A stretch of DNA of 64,000 bases. Origin: Neckera pumila. Taxonomy: Eukaryota; Streptophyta; Bryopsida; Hypnales; Neckeraceae. Below, piece by piece: positions 1-12,424 of the stretch. The notes beneath the pieces are model-generated. The model ran no database searches, was not told the DNA's origin, and worked only from the letters and a program-made list of their open reading frames with translations. Made by a program: the position numbers and the translations under genes. How positions within the stretch are numbered: the first letter of the stretch is position 1; every line of letters begins with the position of its first letter. The DNA is taken from contig OZ018408.1 of NCBI GenBank assembly GCA_963969595.1, forward strand, positions 50,097,022 to 50,161,021, written 5' to 3'.

Positions 1-1956
1 CCTTAAGCACCTACAATTTTGGCAAAAAAAATCTAAATAGATGCCATGCATCTCTCAAAGTATCTACGTCTGTGCTCAAAATTTGCGGGAGCAAAAATAT
101 TTGATAGAGGCACTATTTAAAAGCATCTTTGAAGCAGAAAAGGGATTTATAATTTATATCTTTGTAAAAACATCCAAACAACCATCTTTAAATTGCAATA
201 CAGGCACGCATGTGTCAATGGTAAGCCTCAATCTTCATATAAATAATTTTGTGACTTTTATAGGGCATGTAGGACTCTAAAATGTAGCTTGTATAACATT
301 GCTGAGAACATTTTTAAGAAAGAAACAAACTTCAATATATAACATATACATATATACATGTGCACATGTGAGTATTTTATCTATATCCTTGAGATAAAGC
401 ATGCACAACCATGTTCTTTGTTGTTGACCTTTGAATTCAAAGTTGGATATTTAAGTAGTGTTCAATTGGCATTCTAAGAATCTAAGCAATGAACAAGAAT
501 TTTCTAATGATAAAGTATAAGTGGATCATGTCTTAAGTAAAATTGGTACAAACTATAAAATTAGAGGTTTGGGGTGGTTTTAGATAGTTTTAGCCAATCT
601 AGGCCAAAACTTTAGACTTCCTAATTTAAGTTGAAAAATTCAAATTTTTTATTAACTTTTGTTATAGAGCATTGCATGCCTATTCTAAAATAATAAAAAC
701 TCTAGACTTCCTAATCTAAGTTGAGAAATTCAAATTTCTTATTAACTTTTGTTGTAGAATAATGCATGCCTATTCTAAAATAATAAAAATCTTTATAATG
801 GGATATTTTTTTAGCAAAAATTATGGATGGATGAAATTTTATCTCTAATTCATCTTTCAAGACTTCATCCACATTTGCACCTAGCCTATAAGTCTAAATT
901 AATTTTTCCTTTCAAGATTGGATTCTAAATGTCACCTAAATTTTAAATATCCTTTCTAATTTGAATTAGATGAATTTTTTATATTTTTTTAGTCTACAAC
1001 TAAAACTCTTGACTATCCAATTTCATCATATTTTATCTTCCTTAATTTTTATCTATTTTTAAAATTGCGTTAAATCATGTTATTAAAATCCTCTAGAAAC
1101 TACCTAAATAATTTTGAATTCAGAGTTGAATTTTAATAAATTCTTAGAAGTGTAACTTAAACCTTTTAATTTCTAATGTAACTATGATTTCTAAAAGAAG
1201 ATAAGTACTAAAGTGCCAATTTTAAGGACATGCCTTGGAATCCGTTTCTACCACATTTTTATTCTCCAATACTCATATTGTAATTGTAAATGTATCACGA
1301 GGCTTGCACTGATCCATTTTTGTTGCATTTTTATGTCTTTGTATATACAACTTAAATGACAACTTTTATAACTAGTTGTATAAATTCTATCTATGATCTT
1401 ATTTTTTTCTTTCAACCTATTTCTTTCTAATTCTCCCTCTTGGCTTTTTCTAAATTATTTTCTATATTTTTCTTTATTTTCTTTATTTTTTCAGATATTT
1501 TGGAATTGCAATCTTTGACTTCTATTACTACTAATTAATTTCTAATTGTTCTATAAATCAAACAATTTTAATGACATAAACCTCATAAGTGCTAACTAAG
1601 TATATACTTAAGACTTTAAAACTCCATCTGATCAACTATGCGTATTATAATCAACAAAAAAAGTTGATTAATACATAGTCAAACTTCTACAAGGGGGTCA
1701 AATTAGTCTTCAAACTACGCTATAATGCCAAGTGGCAACTTGGAACCTGTAATCTACTTCAAACTCTTAGTCTCTCAATACAAATTGCACTCTTCACTTA
1801 CTCTTGCTCCATGGCCACTTGGGTATGGATTTTTTTCACACTCTTTTTTCTCCACCTGAGATTAAAGTTTTTCCAAGCTTTAAGTGTTTTTTCTAAACTC
1901 CACAACCTTCAATCTGCATTACTAGTTTAAATGCATTAGGTTTCACTTTGTATCAA
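1..1956. other. AT-rich non-coding stretch
   Basis: I see no supportable gene here. The stretch is strongly AT-rich and its short open frames have no recognisable motif. The only structure I noticed is the local tandem duplication at 606-790, listed separately. It ends exactly where a TTAA-flanked element begins. Confidence 0.6.
606..790. repeat. Two-copy tandem repeat, period 90 bp
   Basis: The words TAGACTTCCTAAT, TTAACTTTTGTT and TGCATGCCTATTCTAAAATA occur twice in the same order, 90 bp apart (starts at 613 and 703). The copies differ at a few bases. I assign no function. Confidence 0.85.
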
Positions 1957-2890
1957 TTAACCCCTAAGGGACCAAGGCCTTTTTTCTGCCAAAAAACTCT
2001 TAAAACTGCCATTTCTAGAGCAAAGAGTAAAAAAATTTGAAAAATGTTTTTTTTTCACATCTAACCATAGGATCTTATACCTAACTAGTATGAGAATGTG
2101 TGGAAAGAATTTCAGAATTTTTGACCGCACAGATTGCAAGATATCTGCGTTTGAAGTGAAAAAAAACAAGATTTTCAGCACATTGTGGGACTAGATTTTT
2201 TGAGTTTGAACATTTTTAGCTTAAATTTTTTGCACTACAGAGTTTTGAGCTTTAAATCTTTCTAGTGGAGAATTGGGTTGAGAGTCTAGGGATAAAAAAG
2301 AAATTCAAAAAAACTTAATTTTTCATTCTTAGAAAAATTGTTAAGTAGAAGTAGGTACAAGATAGAAGGAAAATCTAAAATATTAATTTCTTTTAGATGG
2401 AATTACAATGCACTAATTCCAATGGTAAGATTGTTCTAGCACAAAAACTAAACCATATGGAACTTTTTTTTTTGAAAATTTGCAAAAAATGCATTCCAAA
2501 ATGAATCCTACAAGTAATTTTTTTCAAGAAGATGCTCTAATTGCCCAAAAAACAAGATTGTCATAAATTTCTCATAAAAAATCCAAATGAAATAAATCAA
2601 AGCTTTCCAAATAGAAAAAATTATAATCTATAAAGAAAAAAAAAATTTTAAAAAGAAATTAAACTTTTTACAAAAAAAATTTGCTGCCCCTTATCCCCTG
2701 TTTTGAGAGCTTATTTGGGCATAACTTTTGTTCCCAGGCACCGATTGAAAAATATATATATTCCCACCTAGCTTATCAGTTTTTCTATCTCCAAAAAAAG
2801 TTTCAGAAAATCATGACAAAAATTCAGCCCGTAAATACCTGTCCAGAATCCCATTTGTCCCCCAACGGACAATGGTCCTCTAGGGGTTAA
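1957..2890. mobile_element. TTAA-flanked piggyBac-type MITE (family 1, copy A)
   Basis: The left end reads TTAACCCCTAAGGGACCA and the right end reads TGGTCCTCTAGGGGTTAA, so the termini are inverted copies, with TTAA at each outer edge. TTAA target duplication and CCC-type ends are typical of the piggyBac superfamily. The interior has no long ORF and matches copies at 6.9, 18.1 and 56.5 kb (for example GTTTTGAGCTTATTTGGGCA and a nearby CACCGATTGAAAAATATA). It is probably mobilised by a piggyBac transposase such as the fragment at 20.9 kb. Confidence 0.8.
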
Positions 2891-5616
2891 TCTAATTAGC
2901 TTCAATTTATCTCATCCATCACAAACAATCTACCTCAAGGCAAGTTCCAATAATGGATTAAGGCAAGTCCAGTTTCCAACTTGGGTTCTTAGGCTTGGTC
3001 CTGCCTTGGTGTTGTAGTTTGTTCATAAGCTTTAATTCCTCTCTAATTTCCTCCCTAAGTTCTAAAAAAAAATGTATTTATCTCCTATTATTAATTGCTT
3101 TATTCCTCTCTACTTCCCTTCTAAGTCCTATGAAAATTTTAAATATTTTGAATAAAATACAAACATATGCCTTTCTAAATTATTTGACACTAGTTCAATA
3201 GTTGATACAGCAGCACCAAAAAATTAATGTTTTTTTAATAGACATGAAATAAATCACATCTACACTCAAAAGAATGACTCCTATAGCCAAATTACAAGAG
3301 GGACATTCTAGATTGTTCACCTTTTTCTTAAACTGCCAAAAAAAAAAAAAAAAGGCTACCAAAAATATGGTTACAAAATATGACTGAGGCAAAAATATGA
3401 CTAAACACTCTCCAAACATGTTTCTTGTCCAACTTTTCTTTAGGCTGTCTGAAAATTTTAAATTAAATAATTAAAATATAAACATGTGCCACCCCAAATT
3501 ATTAGACACTAGTTCTATAATGCACACAGAATTCAAAAAAACATATTCTTTTTCTAATAGGCAATCAATGAAATAAAGTCACGTTTATACTTGAAAAAAT
3601 ACAAGAAAGACGTCTTAGATTGACCACCTTTTCCTTGGGTTGCCAAAAAAGAAAAAAAATTTACTAACAAAAAAATGTAACTACAAAATATGACTAACAA
3701 AAAAATATGACTGCAAAATATAATTGAGGCAAAAATATGATTGCTTGCTCAAATTTCCCTTGGCTGCCTCAAAAGAAAAAAAAATGTCACTTCCATGGAG
3801 GAATGACTACAAAATATGACTAAGGCAAAAATATGACTGCCCGCCTATATTTCACTTGGGCTGCCTTTGTAGTCAGATTTCATGTTACTTTTTAGCCGAT
3901 TGGTTGATTGGGCTATTAACTTGTGGATTTTGTCCATTGATAAAGCACTGTTACTAGTTAGTAGTGAAAGTTACCAATCGGGAATGGAATCAATTGAATT
4001 GGGATCTTAAAAGTTAGGACCGATTGGGTAGCTATGTTGTTTGGCTGGGTACTTAGGCGGGTGAGAACCAATTGGAAGTTCAGTTGACCTTCGAGCGAAG
4101 CAGGCACTCCTTCCAAGCGTAGGAAGTAAAACAATTGTGATTGTATGTTTTGTGACTTTTGTCTTTTTGAATATAGTGAGATGTTTTGCAATTGTGTGTG
4201 TTACTGTGTATGTGGGATGATGTATGTGTGTTTGAAGAATGGATGTGTGTTTGAAGAAATTAAATGGAAATTGTGGAAAAGTTTGTGATTGAAATCTATT
4301 GGAGTAACTGTGTGTAATTCAATATGAGACCAATTGGGAGTGATAACTGTGTGTTGTGTGTGTCCAAAGAATAACCAATAGGAAAGTTTGTAAATCTGGA
4401 GTGATATGATTGGAGATAAAACTATGATGTGTTAATTGCTGTGTAAGATTAATTGGAAAATGAAGAACAATTGAACAGGAGAATGTAGAGAGACTGAGAG
4501 AAATAACTTAAATTGAAAATAATGCTTGATACAATTGAGAGTTGAATTTAAGAAAATATAAAAATAGTGATTAGATAAATTGTGTAAATGAATCCAATGG
4601 GATTAGGTATAAAATAAATAAAAGAGAGATTTTATGAGTGAAATAATTAATAATAAATATCAATTGGAAAATAATTAAGGAATATGAGTGAGAGAAAAAC
4701 TAGTGTGCCGAGAGATGAATGCAAGTATTGCTGTAAAATCGATTGGAGTCGAATAAAATGCACAAGTAGAATTGGTGAGGAGCAATCGAAGTTGCAGTTG
4801 AAGTACAGCAAGAAAAATAGGAAGCAATCGGTGAAGGAGAAAGCTATGCTGGACAGTAAATCAAGTCCTATGGATTTAAGGATGAAGAATAATTGGTGTG
4901 AAGATTGAAGTCACCAACGATTGGATATTGATAAGTGGTACTAAAACCGTGAACTATTGATATTATAAAAAGGGTTAATGAAATATAAAATCATGCAATT
5001 GGGATCCTTTGGGTTACAGAAATTATGATTAAAGATAATTTACCTCCTAGAGTTTGAACTCTACCCTAGGAATTTATTTTGAAATAGAAATAAAAATCCT
5101 TCTATAGCCTTCAAAGAAAAAAGTGTCACTCCCATAGAGATATGACTGCAAAATATGACTTCAACAAAAATATGACTTGTAATATGTCTCAACGTTCTCC
5201 AAACATGTTCCATGTCATTCCCTACAAAGTACTTTGGCATTCCCAACGAGCGTATAGTATACGCCCGTGAAGTATAAGGCCAAAAAATGATTGGCAGTCA
5301 TATTTTGCAATCATGTTTTTCACCAAGGTGTTGGCCTCCAAGAATATGACTGCAAGCAGTCGCCAGTCATCTCTAGTCATATTTTTGCAGTCATAAAATA
5401 GCCGTTTCCTTGTAGTGTCTTTGTTCCATGCGAAGTTGCTTTGGTGGTTGAGAAGGCTTATATTCATCTTGTGGGCCTCCATATAGTGGTACAAGATCCA
5501 ACGACAGAATAAGTTGATCCGGTAGTTGAGACAAAGGAAATATAAACTTACTTATATAAGCTCTGGTTGAGGCTCTTCATTTTGAGACCCAGAAAACCCC
5601 TTCTAATTTGACAAAT
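2891..5616. other. Repeat-bearing non-coding stretch
   Basis: No supportable gene. There is a diverged direct duplication with a period of about 319 bp (TGAAAATTTTAAAT at 3130 and 3449, each followed by a copy of GACACTAGTTC). The word AAATATGACT is scattered many times at 3370-3840 and 5145-5400. From about 3880 to 5000 the sequence changes character and carries many variants of the word CAATTGG. I cannot say what either motif does. Confidence 0.5.
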
Positions 5617-6559
5617 TTAATCCCTAAAGGACCAACATGCATTTTTGGCTACATAGAAATTTTGGGCAGGTACATGAGACTAGAATTTTCCATATTTTTG
5701 GCCCAAATTTCAATAAAAGGTGGGGGCAAGGAATATATTTCATATGCTTTAAATTTCATGACATTTGGAAATTTGAGTCAAATGTTATGGCCTTGTATGT
5801 TACTTTTTTTTATAAATGGACAATCCAGGCAAATCAGAAAAAATCACTATTTTTAAAATAAAAATTTGAAATTGAGTGACATATTTGTGGATTATCTAGA
5901 GTGACATATTTGTGGAAAGCTTTGAATCATTCCATTTTGACCAATGAGTCAAAAGATATGAGGATTTTTTTGTTTGTGGGCAGTTATAGATTTTCTACTC
6001 TAGAATAAACTTTGAAGTCCTTTATCTTACTCATTTTTCAATTTTTTTTGAAAAAAATAAAATCATAAGATGTAGATTTTTTATTACAGCATTTCAACAT
6101 TGGGATTGGCATTTTTTAATTCCATAATTAAGTTCTTAACAGTTTAGTATTTTGAATCATTCTCTACTACTATCTACTTACTCTTTTTTTCCTATATGTT
6201 GTACAATTCCAAATGATGTGAAATTTTTCAAGCATGTAGCCAACTTGCCTTCAGTAATGAATCCAAAGAGTTACTATCATTTTGGACATATTTTTATACA
6301 AATGTGACCTTGTGAATTGCAGTTGCCTGGTTTCTTGCAAGGAAAAAAAAGAGTTTTTGTCAATTTAAATGCTTATATCTTGCAATCTACAAGGTGGAAA
6401 TTTCTGAAATATTTTCCACATCTTCTCAAACTAGTGCAATACAAGATCTTATGGCTACATGTGTCAAAAAAAAATTCAAAAAATTTGGCACTTGTTCTAA
6501 AAATGGCAACTTTTGAGCCTTTTCAATGAAAACATGAGTCATGGAACTTTAGGGATTAA
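5617..6559. mobile_element. TTAA-flanked piggyBac-type MITE (family 2, copy B)
   Basis: Left end TTAATCCCTAAAGGACCA and right end GGAACTTTAGGGATTAA are inverted copies with TTAA at both edges. The interior, starting GCATTTTTGGCTACATAGAA, recurs at 19.0 kb and inverted at 20.8 kb. There is no transposase ORF, so it is non-autonomous. Confidence 0.75.
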
Positions 6560-6910
6560 AGTCAAAATGAAAAAACAAAGAAAACTTCATCAAAGTGATG
6601 AAGCTCTCGAATGGTTCCCTCATACTATTGATGAAGCATCACCTTGAAGCCTCTCCAAGTGATCATGTCATCTTTTGTACTATATTATACGTGATATTAT
6701 AATAATAAAAATCCAATAAAAATAAATATAAACACATACTTTATATAATGCACGCATTTGCAGTGCGACACCGTCTTCAAAGCCGGATGCATTGCATTGC
6801 TCTCACAAATTGAGTTGATAGACAAATTGTATGAAACTAATTTAAGATGAATTGTCGTATTAACATTGGTTTATTGGAAGTGAGCATTGCACAATGATGT
6901 CGTTATGAGT

Positions 6911-7824
6911 TCAGCCCCCTAAAGGACCAAAGCCATTCCTCCCAAAACACTCAAAACTGCCATTTCTATTGCAAAGAATAAAAATATTTGAAATTTGTTT
7001 TTTGCACGTATAACCATAGGATCTTACACCTAATTAGTATGAAAATGTGTGGGACCAATTTAAAAAATTTTAATTGCACAAATTGCAAGATATCTACGTT
7101 TAAAGTGAAGAAAATAAGTTTTTTTGCACATTGTGAGACAAATATTTAACTTTGAACCTTCATAATTTAAATCTTTTGTACTACAGAGTTTTGAGATTTA
7201 AATCTTTATAGGGGGAATTGAATTGAGAGTCTAGAAAAAATAAAATTCCAAAAAAATTTAATTTTCATTCTTAAGAAAATTGTCAAGTAGATTTTGGTAC
7301 GAGATAGAAGGAAAATCTAAATTATTAATATCTTTAAGATGCAATTAAACATACTAATTCCAATGATGAGATTGTTCTAGCAAGCAAACAAAATCATGTA
7401 GAACTTTGTTGTTTGAAAAATTATAAAAATTGCATTTAGAAATTAATCTTATAAGATATTTTTTCAAGAAGATGTTATATTTGCCCAAAAAACAAGATTG
7501 TCCATAATTTTTACATTGCTATCCAAATGAAATGATTCAAAGCTTTCCATATATATACAAAATATAATATATGAGTAAAAAATTAAAAAACAAAAATTCA
7601 AATGTTTTAAATTTTTTTGGTGCCAAGTCTCCCCTGTTTTGAGCTTATTTGGACATAACTTTTGTTCTCAGTCACGAATTGAAAAAATATGATATTCCCA
7701 TAAAGCTAATCAATTTTTCTATCTTCAAAAAAAGTTTTCAAAAATCATGACAAAACATGAGACCATAGAAACCTGCCTAAACCTAGTTTGTCCCTCAAAG
7801 AGACATTGGTCATTTAGGGGTTAA
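6911..7824. mobile_element. piggyBac-type MITE with worn left end (family 1, copy C)
   Basis: The right end (CATTTAGGGGTTAA) is intact. The left end reads TCAGCCCCCTAAAGGACCAA, so the left TTAA has mutated. The interior matches copy A, including the TTGCAAGATATCTACGTTTAAA region near 7080. It is older than copy I by this wear. Confidence 0.65.
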
Positions 7825-7831
7825 TTATGCT

Positions 7832-8548
7832 ATGGCAAATAGATTTGAGTATAAACTATCTAAGGGTATATCAACTTCTACAAGTCAATTAATTTGCATG
7901 ATCCTGATACAAGCATTTAGAAGATATAAATTGTTAAGAAAAGTTGCAATAGAAAAATTGCCAAGTACCTTAACTCTGAAAGGATTGAGGCACATTTTGG
8001 ACACAATTTGTGAAGAATTGCCACTTATTAGGGCAATGAGAAAAAAATGAAAAAAAAAAAAGTTTTTTTTCAAAGTTCAATCTTACAGGTTTGTTCTAGA
8101 CTACTATAGAAATGTGTAGAAAAAAAGTCAAAAACTTGGACCACACAAATTGAAAGATTATAACGTTTGACGTTAGGAAAAAAAGTTTTTTTCCAACCTT
8201 GCTCAACAAAGCCAATAGACTTTAACGCCTCCTAGAATGAGATGTTTACACTATACACGATTATTTTTTTAGGCGTTTGCATCTTATATTATATAAATTA
8301 CACACATACTAAATTTCAAAATTAAAGGAGGAGTTTTATGCATGTTGTCCAAGCTGCCCCAATAGTTTTAGGCAGCATAAATTTTGATCTGGGCACCTAA
8401 TTGGAAAAAAATTAAATCCCCAATTAGGAGGTATATATTTACATCTTGTGTCAAAATTTGGAAAACATCCGTTACAAAATGACTTCATATGCACCTACCC
8501 AAGATCACCTACATATGCTCAACGGCCATTTGGTCCTTTAGGGATTAA
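7832..8548. mobile_element. Partial piggyBac-type element, possible transposase tail plus MITE right half
   Basis: The segment ends in GGTCCTTTAGGGATTAA at 8532-8548, a right terminus of the TTAA family, but I find no matching left terminus. Internal words near 8140 match the interior of family 1. At 7832-8050 an open frame of 72 codons (QAFRRYKLLRK, then STLTLKGLRHIL) follows directly after the TTAA of copy C. It is faintly like the C-terminal part of piggyBac transposases, but I would not rely on that reading. Confidence 0.35.
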
Positions 8549-10237
8549 CCTCTAAATGCCTAAGGTACCAAAAACTCGTATTTGAAAAAATTTGAAAGCA
8601 TATTGAAAGCAAAGGTTTTGATATTTTTCAGTTTCTTTTTAGAGAAGCTATGGGATGAAGTCTACTTCAATATCCAATTTAAATTTCTTATATATAACAT
8701 TCTATTTTTTTGTGACGGAGACTTGATTGCAACTTTGTTTGCTGTGCAATAAAAAATACCACTCAATTGCCTATGATGTGCTACCACAACAGATAAGTAG
8801 GTAGTGGGTTCAAAAATAGGGTGGGTGATAAAATACAAAAATCTAGTCTAACAAAAGCAATAGACCTAAATATAGTTGGAATTGGTCTAATGAGAACTTC
8901 TAAAGATATGCTTCACCTAAATATGAATTGCAATGTGTAGGATGATGGTTGTCCACCTGAATTCTCTCCAAGTCTTAGAGTTTATTGGAAAACTTTTGCA
9001 TTTCATATAAATTTTGTGTTTTGTATAAGTCTTTTATAGCAAAATATCTTGATCAAAAGCAGCAAGAATAGTGGAGAATTAGGGTAGATTTGAGCAAGGA
9101 GGTAGTAACTGACGTTCAAATTGTAGCAATTCTTAGTTGTTTGAGTAGCAACCACTTAAGAGCGCTTTCATCACCTAGAAATTGCCGTCGATTTCCTCAG
9201 CAACAAACTCCATCTATATATTGGTACTTTTTTAGTTGTCATGTGGCAACTATTTTTGGCTAAAGTGGCAAGCGTGAGGAAGACGACATTGTAGCGTTTG
9301 GTGCAGCGGTGAACAAGAAGTTGCGCTAGGTTCTCTGGCTTGATCACAATGGTTGACAAGGGGTGCAATATATGTGACATGAAGACTGAAGGAAAACATC
9401 CCACGAAGTTAGAAAAAGAAGATGGAGAACTCAAGTCTCACTATGAGGACCATCAAGGGAAGTGCTTTAGGCTGCCTAGTGCTTTCGAAAATGCACAAAA
9501 TTGGAGGTATAACACTGTAAAAGAGATAGTAGCTTGTGTCTAAGAAAAAATCTTCAAAGAAGGTACCTATAGGAGGCAGCGACTAGATTCTGACCAACTA
9601 CATCATCAACCTCACAATGGCTACAACAACATTACAAGGTACCAGGTCCCTTTTCCTTTGCCAAGTGAAAAAAAGACTGAGGCAAAGAGAAGCACAGAAG
9701 CACATATATACAATTAAAAGCAGCAAAGAACAATGGAGAAATAAAACAAGATCAATAGATGCAACAATGCAACGTTCAGATAGAGACAACTAGCATAAGA
9801 GATCAACCCCAAGATGACAAAGGTCCTACATCCCATACATTATTTGCAGTCACTACGACAACAACAAAAAAGCTCGTTGGTGGGAGGAGGAGGAAAAATG
9901 TTGCCACCATTGCCACCAACTTCACTGTTGTAGAGAAGAAACTTAAGCAAAAATAGGGCCACGGCTACAACATCAAAGAAAAAGAAAAAGAAAAAACTTA
10001 TACTGAAACACCCCTAAAACATGGCTTCACCCTTGTCAATACTTAATATTATGCTTCATTTGTGAATAACATCACTTCACAGTTTACATCACTTTTACAT
10101 CAACATAAAATTTAGCTTTGGGTAACATTTGTCTCAAACTAGATATTATCAGATAATATATTTGGTAACTATAAGTCTTGAGATTATCAAAAGTGCCATA
10201 GCCCATCCATATCTATTCACAAGTGTCAAACAAGGAA
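8549..10237. other. Non-coding stretch, nothing recognised
   Basis: Several short open frames (60-90 codons) lie at 9.1-9.95 kb on both strands, none with a recognisable motif, a long frame or splice-linked partners. I see no repeat structure worth naming. Confidence 0.5.
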
Positions 10238-12424
10238 CACTACAAAAAAAGGGCCCTAATTAACGTAGGATTAATTAATTTTTGTTGATTGTGAAAAAAA
10301 TGGATTTTTGTGTGATGATCTGGCCAATGCATTCTTTGCAAAAATAGTAATCAATACAATTGTGTTGGTTTTGACCAAAAACAAAATTTGCTTAGTTGAT
10401 TCGGCAATCCATTGAACATCCTAAAAGTAGAATTTCAGACCTCATTTTGGCATAGTAGAAAATTTGAAGATTTTCAAAAATCTTTGAACTTAAAAAGATG
10501 GAAAATCAAGCCAACTTTCATTTCCAAAAATTTGTTTGAGATTTTGAGCCTCCAATCAAAAGTTATGGACAAATTTCAACATTGGAGAAAAAATTAGCTG
10601 TCCGAAGGACCCTAAAATTTTGTTTTACGGGGCTGAAAAATGCTTTTCTTCCTATTTCCGCGCAGCAAAAACTGCAGTGACAATGGTGCAAGGACCACTT
10701 TTGCAAGTAAAAAATTTCATTAAAAAATAGTAAAAAAAAAGTAAAAAAGCTGATTGTTTTGGCGAGCAAGCTGACTGCTCACCGGGGGCCTTTTTGAGGT
10801 GATAAGCCAAGTTTGAAATAGCTTGGCATGTCAATTTGGAACAGCCCTCTAGAGGGCTGCTTTTTTTTTTTTTCTAATGAAGAGTTGAAAGGGACATTTT
10901 CTTTGACAATTTCAAACTTCCTTTCTGAAATTTGTCCATAATTTCTAATTGGAGGCTTAAAATGTCAAATGGATTTTTTGGAGATGAAATTTGGCTTGGT
11001 TTCCCAAATTTTTTTAGTTCATTTCTTTTTTAAAAAAGTTATTATATTATACAAAAATGAGGTCTAAAAATCTACTTTTACCACTACTCCTACTTTTGCA
11101 CTTAACCGTAACAACCCAAGCAACCATTTTTTGTTTGTTGCCCTTGTTTTTTGAGCTTTTTGTTCTCAGATTTTGAGTATTTTGAAGAAAAAAATTTACT
11201 TCTAAGAAATAGACCACAATAAAAATCCAATGGCAATAGTTTCATCAAATTTGAGTTAAATTCCGCCTTGTAGAATTTTTCAAGGTTATGTGGTGTAGTG
11301 CAGTTTATAGCTCATTTTTTTGTGTTTGGGTTGGACATGGACTAAAAAGTCAAAAAACCAATGTGCTTCTTGCCCACCTCATAAAGGTCAGATATACCTC
11401 AAAAAAAGCAAATCCAAGGAGTTCAAAAATAAGTGTCCCATTCTTTATTCTCTTGCAAACAGTACTCAAATTTCAGTGACTACCGTGCATTGCAAGCTTG
11501 ACCATGAATTGTAAAATTCATGGAATGTTATGAAATTTCATATCTCAATTTGTTTTCTGATAGAGCCTAGAAATTCCATAGCCACATGGGAAAAATATAG
11601 CACAAGCAAAAAAGTACATTTTCAAATCTCTTATCTTTCACTGAGCACAAAATAGGCATCATTTCAAAATATTCTCACAAAGATATGCTCCTTCAAAGTG
11701 CGCTGCCCTATATTTCTATTGACCCAAGAAAAACTTCAAAATTAAATATCTCCCAAACCATGCGGACAAATATTCTGAAACCTTTTGAAGTGCTTAGTTT
11801 CAATGTTAACTTCAAGATCCGATGGTTACATTCTATCCGATCTCAAGAAAAAATGAGCAAAAAAAATGCTCAAGTTGTTGGCAGTTTTGGCCCATTTTGA
11901 AAGAACACCTATAAGCTTACACATCCCAATTTACTTATCTCATATGGTTTGTTCTACCTCTTGTAGAAAGGGCTTGTCTTCTCATCTCTACTAACACCAT
12001 GGTAAGTGACATTTGAAGTTCAATATCTAGACATATTGAATTGCTTCAAATTTTTTGAAATTTAATTTTATATTAGATTTTTGAACTTGATTTTTAATTT
12101 TTAATTTATTTAAAATTTAAAATTTAAAATTTAAATAAATTAAGCTTTTAAATATAAATACAAGTTTGTAGTCCTACCTATGTGGTGGGTCTATTGACGT
12201 GGCACCCTTGACCACGTGGCAAATTTGGCTTATGTGATGGATTTTGCCTATGTGGCAATCTACATGGAATAAGAATAATTTTTTTGAATTTGACCACATT
12301 CAAAAATAAATCAACATAAAAGTGTTGATTATTGTCCAAATTAAAATGTCCTAATCAACTATCCAAATCAACTTATAGTTTTTGTTTTTCTTATGGATTC
12401 GGACATTGAATTTTCTTTATAGTG
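10238..12424. mobile_element. Non-autonomous CACTA-type element
   Basis: The left end reads CACTACAAAAAAAGGGCC and the right end, read inward, CACTATAAAGAAAATTC. The flanks carry the same three bases, GAA, on each side (GGAA before the left end, GAAAA after the right end). CACTA ends with a 3-bp target duplication are diagnostic of the CACTA/EnSpm superfamily. The 2.19-kb interior has no transposase ORF and contains a fold-back element (10422-11080). Confidence 0.75.
10422..11080. mobile_element. Fold-back element, copy 1, nested in the CACTA element
   Basis: The left arm (10422-10575; TAAAAGTAGAATTTCAGACC onward) returns as its reverse complement at about 10930-11080 (ends ATCTACTTTTA). The words CTCCAATCAAAAGTTATGGA and TCCATAATTTCTAATTGGAG are inverted partners near the centre. 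The loop holds a 16-bp perfect palindrome AGCCCTCTAGAGGGCT (10843-10858) followed by a T run. The same family recurs at 16.5 and 61.5 kb. Confidence 0.75.

Noticed and set aside
10843..10873. Rho-independent bacterial terminator (GC hairpin plus T run)
   Set aside because: The sequence is eukaryotic and the hairpin lies in the loop of a fold-back element inside a CACTA element; the T run is one of many.
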